Below, piece after piece: positions 8,734 through 17,674 of a stretch of DNA of 64,000 bases. The DNA is taken from positions 744,001 to 808,000 of the forward strand of contig CAXXVR010000002.1 of NCBI GenBank assembly GCA_963675955.2, written 5' to 3'. Under the pieces are notes generated by a model. The model saw only the letters and a program-made list of their open reading frames with translations. It was not told the DNA's origin and did not search any database. The DNA is from Desulfocicer sp963675955. Lineage in GTDB: Bacteria; Desulfobacterota; Desulfobacteria; Desulfobacterales; Desulfobacteraceae. Positions within the stretch are counted from its first letter, which is position 1. Each line of letters opens with the position of its first letter. The translations under genes and the position numbers were made by a program.

Positions 8734-10047
8734 TTAATACATAAGGTTTGGCAGAAATAAAATAATGATGGGAAAGATCATCAATATGATGATACCTACC
8801 ACGGTTGCCATCAGAAAGGGTAGGATTCCGCGGAAAATATCTTCCAGAGAAATATCTCCCACCACCCCCCTTGAAACGCCGTAAACAACATAGACATTTA
8901 TGCCCACAGGAGGGGTGATTACCCCCATTTCTGTTACCAGTACGATAATAACACCAAACCAGATGGGGTCATAGCCAAGATTGGTAACAATGGGGTAAAA
9001 TATGGGAATAGTCAACATGATAAGGCCCAGGGAGTCCATGAAGCATCCACCAATGAAGTAGATAAGAATAATAATTCCCATGATGATAAAAGAGGGGAGA
9101 TCCAGACCGCTGACCCAGGTGGCCACTTCAAAGGGAATCCGGGTGACTGCAAGAAATTTTCCAAAAACCACGGCACCTGCGATGAGAAAAAGAATCATGG
9201 TGGATGTCTGGAGGGTCTCGTACAGTGATTTTACAAAGGCCTTCCAGGTAAGCTGTCGACGGATGATAGATACGATCAAAACACCGAAAACCCCAACAGC
9301 AGCCGATTCAGTGGGTGTGAAAAAACCGTAAAAGAGGCCACTCATAACCAACGCGAAAACCGCCAGGGTATCTGCAAGCCCCAAGAGTGATTTCATTTTT
9401 TGTACCAGTGTGAATTTCTCACCCCTTGGGCCCTGTGCTGGGTCAATTCTGCAAGTTATATAGACGCAGATAATAAATAGAAAGGTCATGAGAAATGCCG
9501 GAAGAATCCCTGATACAAACAAGGCACCAATGGATTGTTCGGTGAGGATTCCGTAAATGATCAGTACCACACTGGGGGGCATGATCATTCCAAGCCCTCC
9601 CCCCGAGGCAACGGAACCGGCGGATAGGGAATCGGCATACCCAAATCGTTTCATCTCCGGCATACCCACCGTTGCCATGGTGGCAGCAGTGGCAGGGCTT
9701 GATCCGCATACTGCGCCAAAAGCTGTGCAGGTGGACACCGTTGCCATGGCCAGCCCGCCCTTGATATTTCCCATAAAGCTATATGCGGTGTTGTACAGTT
9801 TTCTGCTGATACCCCCGTTGAATGCCAATTGACCCATGAGTACAAAAAGGGGAATGGTGGTCAGTTCGTAGGAAGAAAATGAATCGTAGAAATTGCGGGG
9901 TAAGAGGGCCAGAGCTGCGGGAAATGATATGAGAATCCCAAAACCAACAAATCCAACCAGGGTCATCACATAGGCCACAGGCATTTTTGTCATGAATATG
10001 GCCAGCATGATCAGGATGCCGATAATACCAATTGCGGTGGGACTCAT
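8734..10047 (-). CDS. dctM: TRAP transporter large permease (DctM family), system 2
   Basis: 437-aa polytopic membrane protein, full length for DctM. Hallmarks: GNIKGGLAMATVSTC, SGGGLGMIMPPSVVLIIYGILTEQS, and GCFMDSLGLIMLTIPIFYP. It parallels the DctM of system 1 along its whole length but is clearly diverged. It overlaps the DctQ gene by 4 nt. The permease is the third gene of a minus-strand dctP-dctQ-dctM operon whose upstream region carries the palindrome shared with the transhydroxylase and cofactor operons. A weak hairpin (CAGGT 8567-8571, ACCTG 8593-8597) followed by T runs lies downstream. Confidence 0.94.
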   Translation of the reverse strand: MSPTAIGIIGILIMLAIFMTKMPVAYVMTLVGFVGFGILISFPAALALLPRNFYDSFSSYELTTIPLFVLMGQLAFNGGISRKLYNTAYSFMGNIKGGLAMATVSTCTAFGAVCGSSPATAATMATVGMPEMKRFGYADSLSAGSVASGGGLGMIMPPSVVLIIYGILTEQSIGALFVSGILPAFLMTFLFIICVYITCRIDPAQGPRGEKFTLVQKMKSLLGLADTLAVFALVMSGLFYGFFTPTESAAVGVFGVLIVSIIRRQLTWKAFVKSLYETLQTSTMILFLIAGAVVFGKFLAVTRIPFEVATWVSGLDLPSFIIMGIIILIYFIGGCFMDSLGLIMLTIPIFYPIVTNLGYDPIWFGVIIVLVTEMGVITPPVGINVYVVYGVSRGVVGDISLEDIFRGILPFLMATVVGIIILMIFPIIILFLPNLMY

Positions 10048-10535
10048 ATCTTTTTTTTCACTCCTTTGAAAAACGTTATGATATCTTTAAATATCATCAA
10101 TGAGAAAATTAAAAAGCAGAAGGAGAGCACATAAACAAGATAGTACATGGGAAGTTCCAGGTTCATGGATAGAACCCCTGAGTCCGACATTGTGCCGGCA
10201 TAAAAGGACATACGCCAGGTGATAATTGCCATGAGTATGAGGGCAAAAAATTGTGTTATGACACGAATGATGCTCTGTACGTTTTTTGATAGCAGTCTCA
10301 CCAGTATTTCAACACCGATGTGTACGTCCTTGATGTGTGAATATGGAAGCGAAAACGCAATGGTAAGTGTTGCGAAAATGGTTACAATTTCTTCGGAGCC
10401 ATAGATGGGCATATTAAATGCCCCCCTTAGAAATACGTCGGCACAGGTCACCGAACACATCCCCATCAGGCAGATGGCGCCAAGCATTTTCATTTTTTCC
10501 TGAAGCTTATCCAGGAGCGACCAGAATGATTTCAT
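10044..10535 (-). CDS. dctQ: TRAP transporter small permease (DctQ family), system 2
   Basis: 163-aa membrane protein with four predicted helices and the DctQ pattern (GAICLMGMCSVTCADVFLRG, then IYGSEEIVTIFATLTIAFSLPY with the conserved Glu, IIRVITQFFALILMAIITW, YLVYVLSFCFLIFSLMIF). It forms the membrane complex with DctM, whose start it overlaps by 4 nt. Ribosome site AAAGG upstream of the ATG. Confidence 0.9.
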   Translation of the reverse strand: MKSFWSLLDKLQEKMKMLGAICLMGMCSVTCADVFLRGAFNMPIYGSEEIVTIFATLTIAFSLPYSHIKDVHIGVEILVRLLSKNVQSIIRVITQFFALILMAIITWRMSFYAGTMSDSGVLSMNLELPMYYLVYVLSFCFLIFSLMIFKDIITFFKGVKKKI

Positions 10536-10553
10536 AAGGAGCCTTTAAACCTT

Positions 10554-10589
10554 AAGAAAAACCGAACCGAAGACGATTCGATTTTTCTT
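10554..10589 (-). terminator. Intercistronic hairpin between binding protein and permease genes
   Basis: AAGAAAAACCGAA (10554-10566) pairs with TTCGATTTTTCTT (10577-10589) with one mismatch. It occupies the 85-nt spacer between dctP and dctQ of TRAP system 2, the same place as the hairpin at 2954-2990 in system 1. Likely a partial terminator or mRNA stabiliser that favours the binding protein. Confidence 0.45.
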
Positions 10590-10620
10590 ATATGTTGATT
10601 GTCCAGGGTATTAATTATTT

Positions 10621-11634
10621 TTATTTCAAGCTGTCTATGATGAAATTAACCACGTCTGTTCCGTTAATTCCTTTTTCGTCAAGTTTTTTCGCATAGTTGA
10701 AAAGTTCTGGACGAACGGTTGCTTTCCATCTTGCAGATTCCTCAGGTGAAAGGGTTATGATTTCATGACCTTTTTCAAGAAAAAAGGCTTTTCCCTCTGC
10801 GTCAATATCGTCCCAGGCCTGGCCATGCTTTACGGCCCATTCTTTGTTAATATCCAGAATGATTTTCTGATTTTCAGGAGAAATGGCGGCCCATTTGTCT
10901 TTGTTCATGGTAACGATCATGGCTGTGGTGTAAGCCACGGAATTTTCCGCAATGCAATAATCTACAACTTCTCCAAGCTTCCAACCTTTGTTGGCTTCCA
11001 TGGGATGTGCACACCCGTCTACAACGCCTTTTTGCAGACTCTGGTAGGCATCCCTCATGCTTTGGGCCACAGGGGATGCGCCTAGGGCTTTTACGAGGAT
11101 GGTGCTCATGCCGGTGGATCTGATTTTCTTACCCTTTAAATCCTCAAGGGTACGAACCGGTTCTTTGATGGTGTGGATGTATCCGGGACCATGGGCGTGC
11201 AGGTACATTACTTTTGTGTCATGGAATTCTTTGGGGTCGAATTTTTCAAGTACGGCATTGGCCACCTTGGTGGCAGTTACACCGTCAGGATATCCCATGG
11301 GAAGATCAACTGCACCCAATACGGGGAATCTACCCCTGGAATAGGCCAGTACCGTCATGCCGATGTCTGCCATGCCCTGTTCAACGGCATCGTATGTCTG
11401 GGGGGCCTTGGCCAGGGTGCTGCCCGGGTAAAAGTCAATGGAGATATCACCGTTGGTGCGTTTCTCCACTTCTTTGCACCAGGATTCGCCAAGTTGTGAC
11501 TGTCCATGAAACGGTGGGAAAAAACTGGCATAGGTCAACTTCATGGGTTTTGCATGAACCGGGCCGGTGCCCCCCAGTATGAGGAGCGGAATAATAGCCA
11601 ATGACAGAAAAGTGATAAGTTTTTTCGCCTGCAT
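10621..11634 (-). CDS. dctP: TRAP transporter solute-binding protein (DctP family), system 2
   Basis: 337-aa periplasmic binding protein with a signal peptide (MQAKKLITFLSLAIIPLLIL, cut near VHA-KP). DctP motifs: KLTYASFFPP, IDFYPGSTL, the RTLEDLKGKKIRS motif with the ligand-binding Arg, LQKGVVDG. The ATG is preceded by GGGAGG. It is the first gene of the second TRAP operon. Because its promoter region carries the operator shared with the transhydroxylase operon, the likely cargo is the aromatic or ring-derived acid handled by that pathway; this is inference. Confidence 0.93.
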   Translation of the reverse strand: MQAKKLITFLSLAIIPLLILGGTGPVHAKPMKLTYASFFPPFHGQSQLGESWCKEVEKRTNGDISIDFYPGSTLAKAPQTYDAVEQGMADIGMTVLAYSRGRFPVLGAVDLPMGYPDGVTATKVANAVLEKFDPKEFHDTKVMYLHAHGPGYIHTIKEPVRTLEDLKGKKIRSTGMSTILVKALGASPVAQSMRDAYQSLQKGVVDGCAHPMEANKGWKLGEVVDYCIAENSVAYTTAMIVTMNKDKWAAISPENQKIILDINKEWAVKHGQAWDDIDAEGKAFFLEKGHEIITLSPEESARWKATVRPELFNYAKKLDEKGINGTDVVNFIIDSLK

Positions 11635-11728
11635 GTGTAAACCTCCCGTTGTTCTATTTGGGTATTCTGGGTCAGTTTTTTACCTGCTGCCCGTTTCCCC
11701 GGATTAGAGAAAAAGCAAAGTGGCCCAT

Positions 11729-11744
11729 TTTGATGTGGATCAAA
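11729..11744. promoter_or_regulatory. FNR/CRP-type palindrome upstream of TRAP operon 2
   Basis: TTTGATGTGGATCAAA: arms TTTGAT and ATCAAA with four bases between, a perfect match to the FNR-family consensus TTGAT-N4-ATCAA. It lies about 95-110 nt upstream of the dctP start, between it and the palindrome at 11801. Suggests redox or oxygen control by a CRP/FNR-family protein encoded elsewhere. Confidence 0.45.
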
Positions 11745-11800
11745 TGAGTTGCTTTACTGGAGAAAACAATTTGACGTTTTGCGAACAGTTCAATATTTAA

Positions 11801-11814
11801 ATGTAATATTTCAT
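11801..11814. promoter_or_regulatory. Shared operator, site 1 (TRAP operon 2)
   Basis: ATGTAATATTTCAT, the 14-bp motif also found at 12386, 17661 and 22817. Read on the minus strand it overlaps a possible -10 (TGAAAT) with TTGATC 17 nt upstream. It is about 170 nt upstream of the TRAP 2 dctP start. The most likely ligand is the GntR/FCD regulator encoded at 16313-16957. Confidence 0.55.
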
Positions 11815-12366
11815 GTAATTTTTATGATTAGATCAATGCTTTGGTTCCTTTTTGGGGCCAATGACTAGGAATGTCAAGTCTTTGACATTCGGCCGGGGCA
11901 TGTTGTGGTGCTGTGATATAATGCCCTGTTGCATTTACGTCATGCGAACCGCGCCTAAATAGATTTTATAAATATTCGTAATATAATTGGATGTCAAGAA
12001 AAAAATAATATAGGGATTGAACCGTGTTCATTGGGAATAGATAACAAAACGGGTAATAAAAGGGGATTAGGCATGACATTGGGCAGTCATCATAATTGGG
12101 AGAATCAACGGAATCATGGGGAATCAACGGAATTAGGTGTGCGTTATCAAGATTAGTCACAAGAACGGCCACTCTGGGATGAGCTCAGACTTTTATTGTT
12201 GACGATTTTATTTGAAATTTTCTTAAAAATTAGATTTTTCATAGTGCCCGTTAAACATTTTAGTCGTTAATATCATATCGCCTGCCCCTGCTGGTTCAGT
12301 AAAATTATAATGAATGCAGATGTAAGGATCAAGTTCTATGAATTCCACCCATTACATAAAAAGAAG

Positions 12367-12399
12367 TTGACACGGATTTTATTGCATGTAATATTGCAT
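12367..12399 (+). promoter_or_regulatory. Promoter with shared operator, site 2 (transhydroxylase operon)
   Basis: TTGACA at 12367-12372, a 16-nt spacer and TAATAT at 12389-12394 make a good sigma-70-type promoter. The operator ATGTAATATTGCAT (12386-12399), palindromic apart from one base pair, covers the -10 element, a layout typical of repression. The start codon is about 210 nt further on. Confidence 0.6.
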
Positions 12400-12607
12400 A
12401 AATATTTAACGTGCTATAAGTTATGTCAAGTGTTGGAACAAGCCGCTGGTTTTTTGAATTTCCACTGTCATTTGTCGTGGAGGGTTTATCGTGACTTCTT
12501 TAAATTAGAATAATCAATAAATCTTCAAAATATGAATGATTCGTGATGTTCAAGAATGAATGCTTGAACCGGACAGTACACGGTCAATAATGAGGAGGCA
12601 ATTTTCA

Positions 12608-15217
12608 ATGGAACCCATAAAAACGAAAGACAAGACAGTTTTACGATCCCTTGGGCTCGGCGGATATTTTGGCGGCGGTGCTGAGGGTATGGTGGATGTG
12701 AAGGATGGTAAAATTGTACGTGTTCGTCCCATGCAATATGGTTGGAAATATGACCAGAAAGATGTTCGTCAGTGGGAGATGAAACGAAATGGCAAGACCA
12801 TCAAACCGTCCTGGAAATCCCTTCCCGGGCCTTTTTCCCTGGCATATAAAAAACGGGTTTATTCTCCCAATAGAATTAAATACCCACTGAAACGAGTTGA
12901 CTGGGATCCCAATGGAGATCGTAATCCCCAGAATCGTGGTAAGAGTAAATATGAACGTATTTCATGGGATGAAGCCGCAAAGATTGTGGCAGACGAAATC
13001 AAGCGTGTTCACAAAACCTATGGTCACAATGCCGTTCTGCTCCAGGGCGATGGTCATGGTGAATGCAAGACCATCAATACCCCACATGGTCATGCAGGGG
13101 TTCTGCTGGACAACCTCGGTGGGTTTACCCTTCAGGTGCGTAATCCGGATTCATGGGAGGGCTGGTACTGGGGAGCCAAACATGTCTGGGGTCAAGGTGC
13201 CCAGGGTATCATGTATCCGGCGGCCAATATCGTCAAAGATACCACTGAGCATGCGGACATGGTGCTTTTCTGGGGATGTGATCCAGAAACAACCCCCTGG
13301 GGATTCACCGGACAGTTTGCCAGCAGACTTTGTTATTTCTGGACAGAGGCCAACATTAAACAGATTTATATCTGTCCAGATCTCAACTATGGTGCCGCCG
13401 TACATGCAGACAAGTGGATTCCCGTGCTTCCCAACACCGATGCCGCCCTGCAGCTGGCCATCATCTACATGTGGATTAAAGAAGATGCCTATGACAAAGA
13501 ATATGTGGCCACCCATGCCGTTGGCATGGACAAAATAGAGTCCTATGTCATGGGAGCAGAGGATGGCGTACCTAAAACCCCTGCCTGGGCATCTAAAAAG
13601 TGCGGTGTCCCTGAATGGACCATCAAGGCCCTTGCCAGGGAGTTTGCCGACAAAACCACATCCATTGCCCATTACTTTGGCGGCGGTATGATCCGGGGTG
13701 CCTTTGCCCATGAGCCGGCCCGCCTGGAATGCGTGCTCTTAGGCATGCAGGGTCTTGGCGGTCCCGGGGTGCATCAGCATCAGTTGACCTATTTTGGCAT
13801 GCCCCGGGCCGAAGGTCTGGGCGGCACCTTTTTCTGGAATCCAGAAATTGAAGAACGCCTCTCCATTCCAGTTTTTTCATCGGTAACGGCCTGGCAGGAA
13901 CAGGTGATTCCAAAAACCTTGATTCAGCATGTCATTAATCGGGATGGACCCATCACCTTCCGGGGAACCGGTGCCCAGAATGCCCTGGTGGCGGATCAGT
14001 TCAATGAATATACCTATCCCATTGCAAAAGAAAAAGGTGGGGTGGATATTCACATGATCTGGACAGATACCCCCTGTCGCATCACCTGCTGGAACTATGG
14101 ACATGAGACAGAACTTGCCATGCAGAGTTCCCAGATTGAATGCATTGTGGCCCAGCATCCCTGGCTTGAAAATGACTGTCTTTATGCGGACATTATTCTT
14201 CCGGCCAATACCTTCATGGAAGTGGATGATATTTTGACCAATATCCGTCAGGGCACCCAGCAGCCCAACATCATGATAGCTGATAAAGCCATTGAACCCA
14301 TCGGGGAATCCATGAGCGATTTTGAAATTGTTGTGGAGATCGGTAAACAGTTTGATATGGAAGAAGCCCTCACCGACAATAAGACCATTGCCGACATGCA
14401 AAAAAAAGTGTGGGAGTACATGGGTGGTGAAAAACTGGTTACCTGGGAACAGCTTTCTGAGAAGAAATACTGGATATACAACACCGCAGAGGATTGGGAA
14501 GAAGATACCCCGGGTTTCAGAAAATTTTATGATGATCCGGTGAAATCTCCCCTGGGAACGCCCACCGGAAAGTTGGAATTTTATTCCGAAAGTCTGGAAA
14601 AAGCCTTTCCCGATGACATGGAACGTCCGCCCATCCCCAAGTGGATTGAAAAAAGCGAAAACCATGATGAAAGAATGTCCAGCCACAGGGCAAAGATGTT
14701 TCCCATGCTGTTGATGTCCAACCACGGCAGATGGCGTGTTCATGCCCAGTGTGACGATATTACCTGGACCAGAGAAGCGCCCACCTGCAAGGTGCTGGGC
14801 TACGATGGCTATAAATATGAGCCGGTGTGGATGCATACGTCTGAAGCGGAAAAACGGGGAATTAAAAACGGCGATATCGTTAAGATTTTCAATGAACGGG
14901 GGATCGTTCTTGCCGGTGCCTATGTAACGGAACGAATTCGTCCCGGTGTTGTTTCCATTGACCATGGTGCACGTCATGACCCGCTAAAGACAGGTGAAAT
15001 TGAAAGGGGGGGGGCCATTAATACCATTTCTCCTGGTCCCATCACATCAAAGAACTGTGTGGGCAATGTGGTCCAGGGGTACCTGATAGACGTACAGCGG
15101 GTGACGGGAAAAGAAATGGATCAATGGAAAAAAGATCACCCCGAGGCCTTTGAGAGAGAATATGATCCCGATGCAGGCTTGAGATTTGATGCATGGGTTG
15201 TGGGAGGTAAAAAATAA
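12608..15217 (+). CDS. athL: Transhydroxylase-like molybdopterin oxidoreductase, large subunit
   Basis: 869-aa DMSO-reductase-family protein, started at ATG 12608 behind a strong GAGGAGG. It closely matches the large subunit of pyrogallol:phloroglucinol transhydroxylase of Pelobacter acidigallici (about 875 aa): there is no N-terminal Fe-S Cys motif, the chain opens with GLGGYFGGGAEG, and RNPDSWEGW holds an Asp181-Ser182 pair corresponding to the Asp and the Mo-ligand Ser recalled for that enzyme. MGD-binding segments follow (VLFWGCDPETTPWG; C-terminal RWRVHAQ). Expected activity: moving a hydroxyl between trihydroxybenzenes without net redox change. Resorcinol hydroxylase (RhL) belongs to the same group and is the main alternative. 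No twin-arginine signal, so cytoplasmic. Confidence 0.85.
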   Translation: MEPIKTKDKTVLRSLGLGGYFGGGAEGMVDVKDGKIVRVRPMQYGWKYDQKDVRQWEMKRNGKTIKPSWKSLPGPFSLAYKKRVYSPNRIKYPLKRVDWDPNGDRNPQNRGKSKYERISWDEAAKIVADEIKRVHKTYGHNAVLLQGDGHGECKTINTPHGHAGVLLDNLGGFTLQVRNPDSWEGWYWGAKHVWGQGAQGIMYPAANIVKDTTEHADMVLFWGCDPETTPWGFTGQFASRLCYFWTEANIKQIYICPDLNYGAAVHADKWIPVLPNTDAALQLAIIYMWIKEDAYDKEYVATHAVGMDKIESYVMGAEDGVPKTPAWASKKCGVPEWTIKALAREFADKTTSIAHYFGGGMIRGAFAHEPARLECVLLGMQGLGGPGVHQHQLTYFGMPRAEGLGGTFFWNPEIEERLSIPVFSSVTAWQEQVIPKTLIQHVINRDGPITFRGTGAQNALVADQFNEYTYPIAKEKGGVDIHMIWTDTPCRITCWNYGHETELAMQSSQIECIVAQHPWLENDCLYADIILPANTFMEVDDILTNIRQGTQQPNIMIADKAIEPIGESMSDFEIVVEIGKQFDMEEALTDNKTIADMQKKVWEYMGGEKLVTWEQLSEKKYWIYNTAEDWEEDTPGFRKFYDDPVKSPLGTPTGKLEFYSESLEKAFPDDMERPPIPKWIEKSENHDERMSSHRAKMFPMLLMSNHGRWRVHAQCDDITWTREAPTCKVLGYDGYKYEPVWMHTSEAEKRGIKNGDIVKIFNERGIVLAGAYVTERIRPGVVSIDHGARHDPLKTGEIERGGAINTISPGPITSKNCVGNVVQGYLIDVQRVTGKEMDQWKKDHPEAFEREYDPDAGLRFDAWVVGGKK

Positions 15218-16035
15218 TGAAAGCTTTTTTTCTGGATTTATCGATTTGTAATGGGTGCTACTGCTGCCAGATTGCCTGCAAGGACGAACATGTGGCAAAT
15301 GACTGGACCCCCTATGCCAAACCCCAGCCGGACACCGGTCAGTTCTGGATCGGCATCACCGAACTGGTACGGGGTCAGGTGCCCAAGGTAAAAGTCACCT
15401 ATATTCCCAAGATGTGTCAGCATTGTGACGATGCTCCCTGCATTGAGCAGTGCCAGTTTGACGCCATAGAAAAAAGAGACGACGGCCTTGTGATCATTCA
15501 TCCGGACAAATGCACCGGGTGTAAACTGTGCAAGGATACCTGTCCCCACGATGCCATCTTCTTTAACGAGAATCTTAACATTGCCCAGAAGTGTACGGGA
15601 TGTGCCCATCTTCTGGACAACGATGCCGAGTGGACAGTTCCCCGGTGCGTGGACCAGTGTCCCACCGAAGCGCTGAAATTTGGAGAAGAGGCTGACTTTG
15701 CAGATTTCATCAAGGATGCAGAATTTTTGAATCCCGAAGCCGGTACCAAATCACGGGTGTTTTATAAGAATTTACCCAAAAAATTTGTGGGTGGCACCGT
15801 TTATGATCCCGTGGAAAAAGAGGTGATCATCGGGGCTAGATGCAGCCTGAAGGATGATGACAGTGGCGAAATATTCACGGCCACCACGGACAATTTCGGG
15901 GATTTCTGGTTCCGGAAACTTGCCGATGATCGCACCTTTACCCTGACCATTGACAAGGATGGAAAGCAAAAGATTGTGGACGGTATTATAACAGATAAGG
16001 ATTTAAGCCTTGGGGATATTCCCATGGCCCTTTAA
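15217..16035 (+). CDS. athS: Transhydroxylase-like iron-sulfur small subunit with C-terminal beta domain
   Basis: 272-aa partner of the preceding gene, overlapping it by one base (TAATG) with GGGAGGT upstream. Four ferredoxin-type Cys groups: C11/C14/C17/C21, C67/C70/C75/C79, C99/C102/C105/C109 and C126/C129/C144/C148. After about residue 190 comes a transthyretin/carboxypeptidase-regulatory-like beta domain (GGTVYDPVEKEVIIGARCSLKD and on), an extra domain that is a hallmark of AthS (about 274 aa). The characterised AthS is described as holding three [4Fe-4S] clusters; sixteen candidate ligands are visible here. Length and domain order support the transhydroxylase assignment more strongly than the large subunit alone. 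Confidence 0.88.
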   Translation: MKAFFLDLSICNGCYCCQIACKDEHVANDWTPYAKPQPDTGQFWIGITELVRGQVPKVKVTYIPKMCQHCDDAPCIEQCQFDAIEKRDDGLVIIHPDKCTGCKLCKDTCPHDAIFFNENLNIAQKCTGCAHLLDNDAEWTVPRCVDQCPTEALKFGEEADFADFIKDAEFLNPEAGTKSRVFYKNLPKKFVGGTVYDPVEKEVIIGARCSLKDDDSGEIFTATTDNFGDFWFRKLADDRTFTLTIDKDGKQKIVDGIITDKDLSLGDIPMAL

Positions 16036-16056
16036 TTCTGAGTTGTTTTTACATCA

Positions 16057-16095
16057 CCTGGGGGCTGTTAGATTTTCCCCCAGGCGATTTTAATT
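16057..16095 (+). terminator. Terminator of the transhydroxylase operon
   Basis: CCTGGGGG (16057-16064) pairs with CCCCCAGG (16077-16084), an 8-bp GC-rich stem with a 12-nt loop, followed by CGATTTTAATTT. It starts 22 nt after the small-subunit stop. The rest of the gap to 16312 holds a possible degraded family A word (TCAGGCTTGCAATACC near 16211) and nothing else recognised. Confidence 0.65.
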
Positions 16096-16312
16096 TAGGT
16101 TTCCAACGGGGTGTTTGATGGGCCTGATTGGGCTGTCTTAAACGCCCTTTTCTGCGCCTGTTTTTTGCTTTGATTCAGGCCTGGTCATAAAATGGGCCAT
16201 CCCGGGGATGTGTCAGGCTTGCAATACCATCAGGCTGTGTCTGAAATCCAATAACATCGTCACAGGGATACGTTGACTTTCCGACAGCACATTTTACACT
16301 CTGCAGCAGAGT

Positions 16313-16957
16313 TCAATCAAAAATGATGGGAAACAGATTGGCCATGGAAAGTGCGCTGTGCTCTCTTATTAATGCCTGGGCTGCCTTTATGTTCTTGGTG
16401 GCAATGGCGTTGTAGAGATTTTCGTGTTCTTCAATGATCTCAAACAACCTGGGTGTTTCAAGATGTTCGGTGCGGAAACGCAGAAAAATACGCTGGTAAA
16501 TATCCTTGTATATATCCACAAAATATGCATTTTCCATCATTTCTCCGATGGCAGCATGGAATTCCATATCAAGAATGAAAAGATGGCGATATACATGGCT
16601 TTTTACCGATGAAGCATGCCTGTTCTTTTTTTCTTCAAGGGTTGCCAGCTTTTTAGGCGTTGCCAGCTTGATGGCTTTTTCAATGCACCCAAGCTCCATG
16701 AGCAGTTTTATTTCATAGAGCGATTCTGCCTCCTCCCTTGTCAGCTTATGAACTGAGTATCCTTGGTTGGGGATAAAATCAAGATATCCTTCCTTGGCAA
16801 GGATGGACAGCGCATTGTTTACAGGGGTGCGACTGACACCTAGTTCTTTTGCCAGATCAACAAATACCAGACGTTGACCGGGAACAATATCATAATTTAA
16901 CATCATTTGTTTGATATTGTCATATACTCGTAATGTCAGGTTTTTTTGTTCGGCCAC
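16313..16957 (-). CDS. GntR-family transcriptional regulator, FCD (FadR) subfamily
   Basis: 214 aa from a GTG at 16957 with AGGAGG 7 nt upstream. N-terminal winged helix with the GntR signature (GQRLVFVDLAKELGVSRTP, then LAKEGYLDFIPNQGYSV), and a C-terminal FCD helical domain with its metal/ligand residues (ILDMEFHAAIGEM, IIEEHENLYNAI, LIREHSALS). FCD regulators sense organic acids and usually repress catabolic operons. It lies between the transhydroxylase and Moco operons, so it is the obvious candidate to bind ATGTAATATNNCAT. It has a palindrome in its own promoter region. Confidence 0.9.
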   Translation of the reverse strand: MAEQKNLTLRVYDNIKQMMLNYDIVPGQRLVFVDLAKELGVSRTPVNNALSILAKEGYLDFIPNQGYSVHKLTREEAESLYEIKLLMELGCIEKAIKLATPKKLATLEEKKNRHASSVKSHVYRHLFILDMEFHAAIGEMMENAYFVDIYKDIYQRIFLRFRTEHLETPRLFEIIEEHENLYNAIATKNIKAAQALIREHSALSMANLFPIIFD

Positions 16958-17024
16958 TTATAACCTCCTGAACCAGAATGTATTTCATGCCCTTGGGGCC
17001 TTTTAATGATTTTTAAACCTGCGA

Positions 17025-17047
17025 GGTGTTGTATTATATATAACACC
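17025..17047. promoter_or_regulatory. Palindrome in the GntR promoter region
   Basis: GGTGTT (17025-17030) and AACACC (17042-17047) flank an AT-rich centre that on the minus strand contains TATAAT. It lies 68-90 nt upstream of the GntR GTG start. Likely autoregulatory operator or the -10 region; it shares the ATATAAC core with the ATGTAATATAACAT site at 22817. Confidence 0.45.
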
Positions 17048-17471
17048 TTTTGAAAGTCTAAAAGTCTATTTAAAGAGATCATTAATTAAAATTAATTCCG
17101 GGTATGATTAATATTGCATTTAAAAAGAAAACCTGATTTTACATGTAAAAAAATTAACATCTAAATTAACGTTTTTCCTTAAACCCTGTTTGAATACAAA
17201 ATTAATACACAAATGTCAAATTATTATATTGAATTTAGAATCAACTGATGACCCATGCTTTGACCAAGCCCCCATTTTTATATTAAAATTTTTTATTTAC
17301 CTTGCAAAAACAATTTGAAAATGAGAAATTAATCGGCACCTTTTCTTTGCCGGTTTACACTTCTTGTGGCAAGAATTCCATTTCCCGGGAAGAAGGTACT
17401 TTGGGGTTGACGTAAAGGATATCAATTGATCATAATCGGGTCCATGTTCACAACATGGGCCATTTTGGGAA

Positions 17472-17572
17472 GGAATCAGGTTTGCGTTATTGGCATTATC
17501 ATTGTTTTTGGCTTTTGTACATGCCGTGCTTTATAACGCCAATAATACAGGTCAAACTCCGTTGATCCGGCA
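17472..17572. repeat. Dispersed palindromic element, family A, copy 2
   Basis: GTTATTGGCATTATC (about 17486-17500) matches the left arm of the copy at 5.1 kb, and GCCAATAATACAGGTCAA (from about 17539) resembles the right arms at 36.8 and 46.2 kb. GCGTTAT and ATAACGC pair exactly (17484-17490 with 17533-17539). Confidence 0.45.
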
Positions 17573-17641
17573 TTTATGACAAGTGTCCCATGTTATGATC
17601 AAGCCACATGTGTTATTTTCAGGTGCAGCGTTAAAATTAAT

Positions 17642-17674
17642 TTGACAAGCAGAGAATTGCATGTAATATAGTAT
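17642..17674 (+). promoter_or_regulatory. Promoter with shared operator, site 3 (Moco operon)
   Basis: TTGACA (17642-17647), 16-nt spacer, TAATAT (17664-17669): the same promoter architecture as at 12367. The operator word ATGTAATATAGTAT (17661-17674) covers the -10. The ModE-like start codon is about 30 nt downstream. Confidence 0.6.

Larger units (their letters stand above)
11635..12607. other. Gene-free divergent control region (TRAP 2 / transhydroxylase)
   Basis: A 973-base AT-rich region between divergently transcribed operons. Short frames here (for example around 12310-12513) have no coding character and overlap promoter elements. What can be seen: an FNR-type palindrome at 11729-11744, two copies of the ATGTAATATNNCAT operator (11801-11814 and 12386-12399), and a promoter at 12367-12394. 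The stretch 11850-12350 shows nothing I can name. Confidence 0.6.

Noticed and set aside
12310..12513. 67-aa frame upstream of the transhydroxylase
   Set aside because: It spans the promoter and operator, lacks a ribosome site, and its composition does not look coding.
13877..14977. 366-aa minus-strand frame inside the transhydroxylase large subunit gene
   Set aside because: Antisense shadow; the sense protein has clear Mo-enzyme motifs throughout.
17120..17400. AT-rich stretch as a replication origin or further operators
   Set aside because: No DnaA-box cluster or further good copy of the operator could be found by eye.
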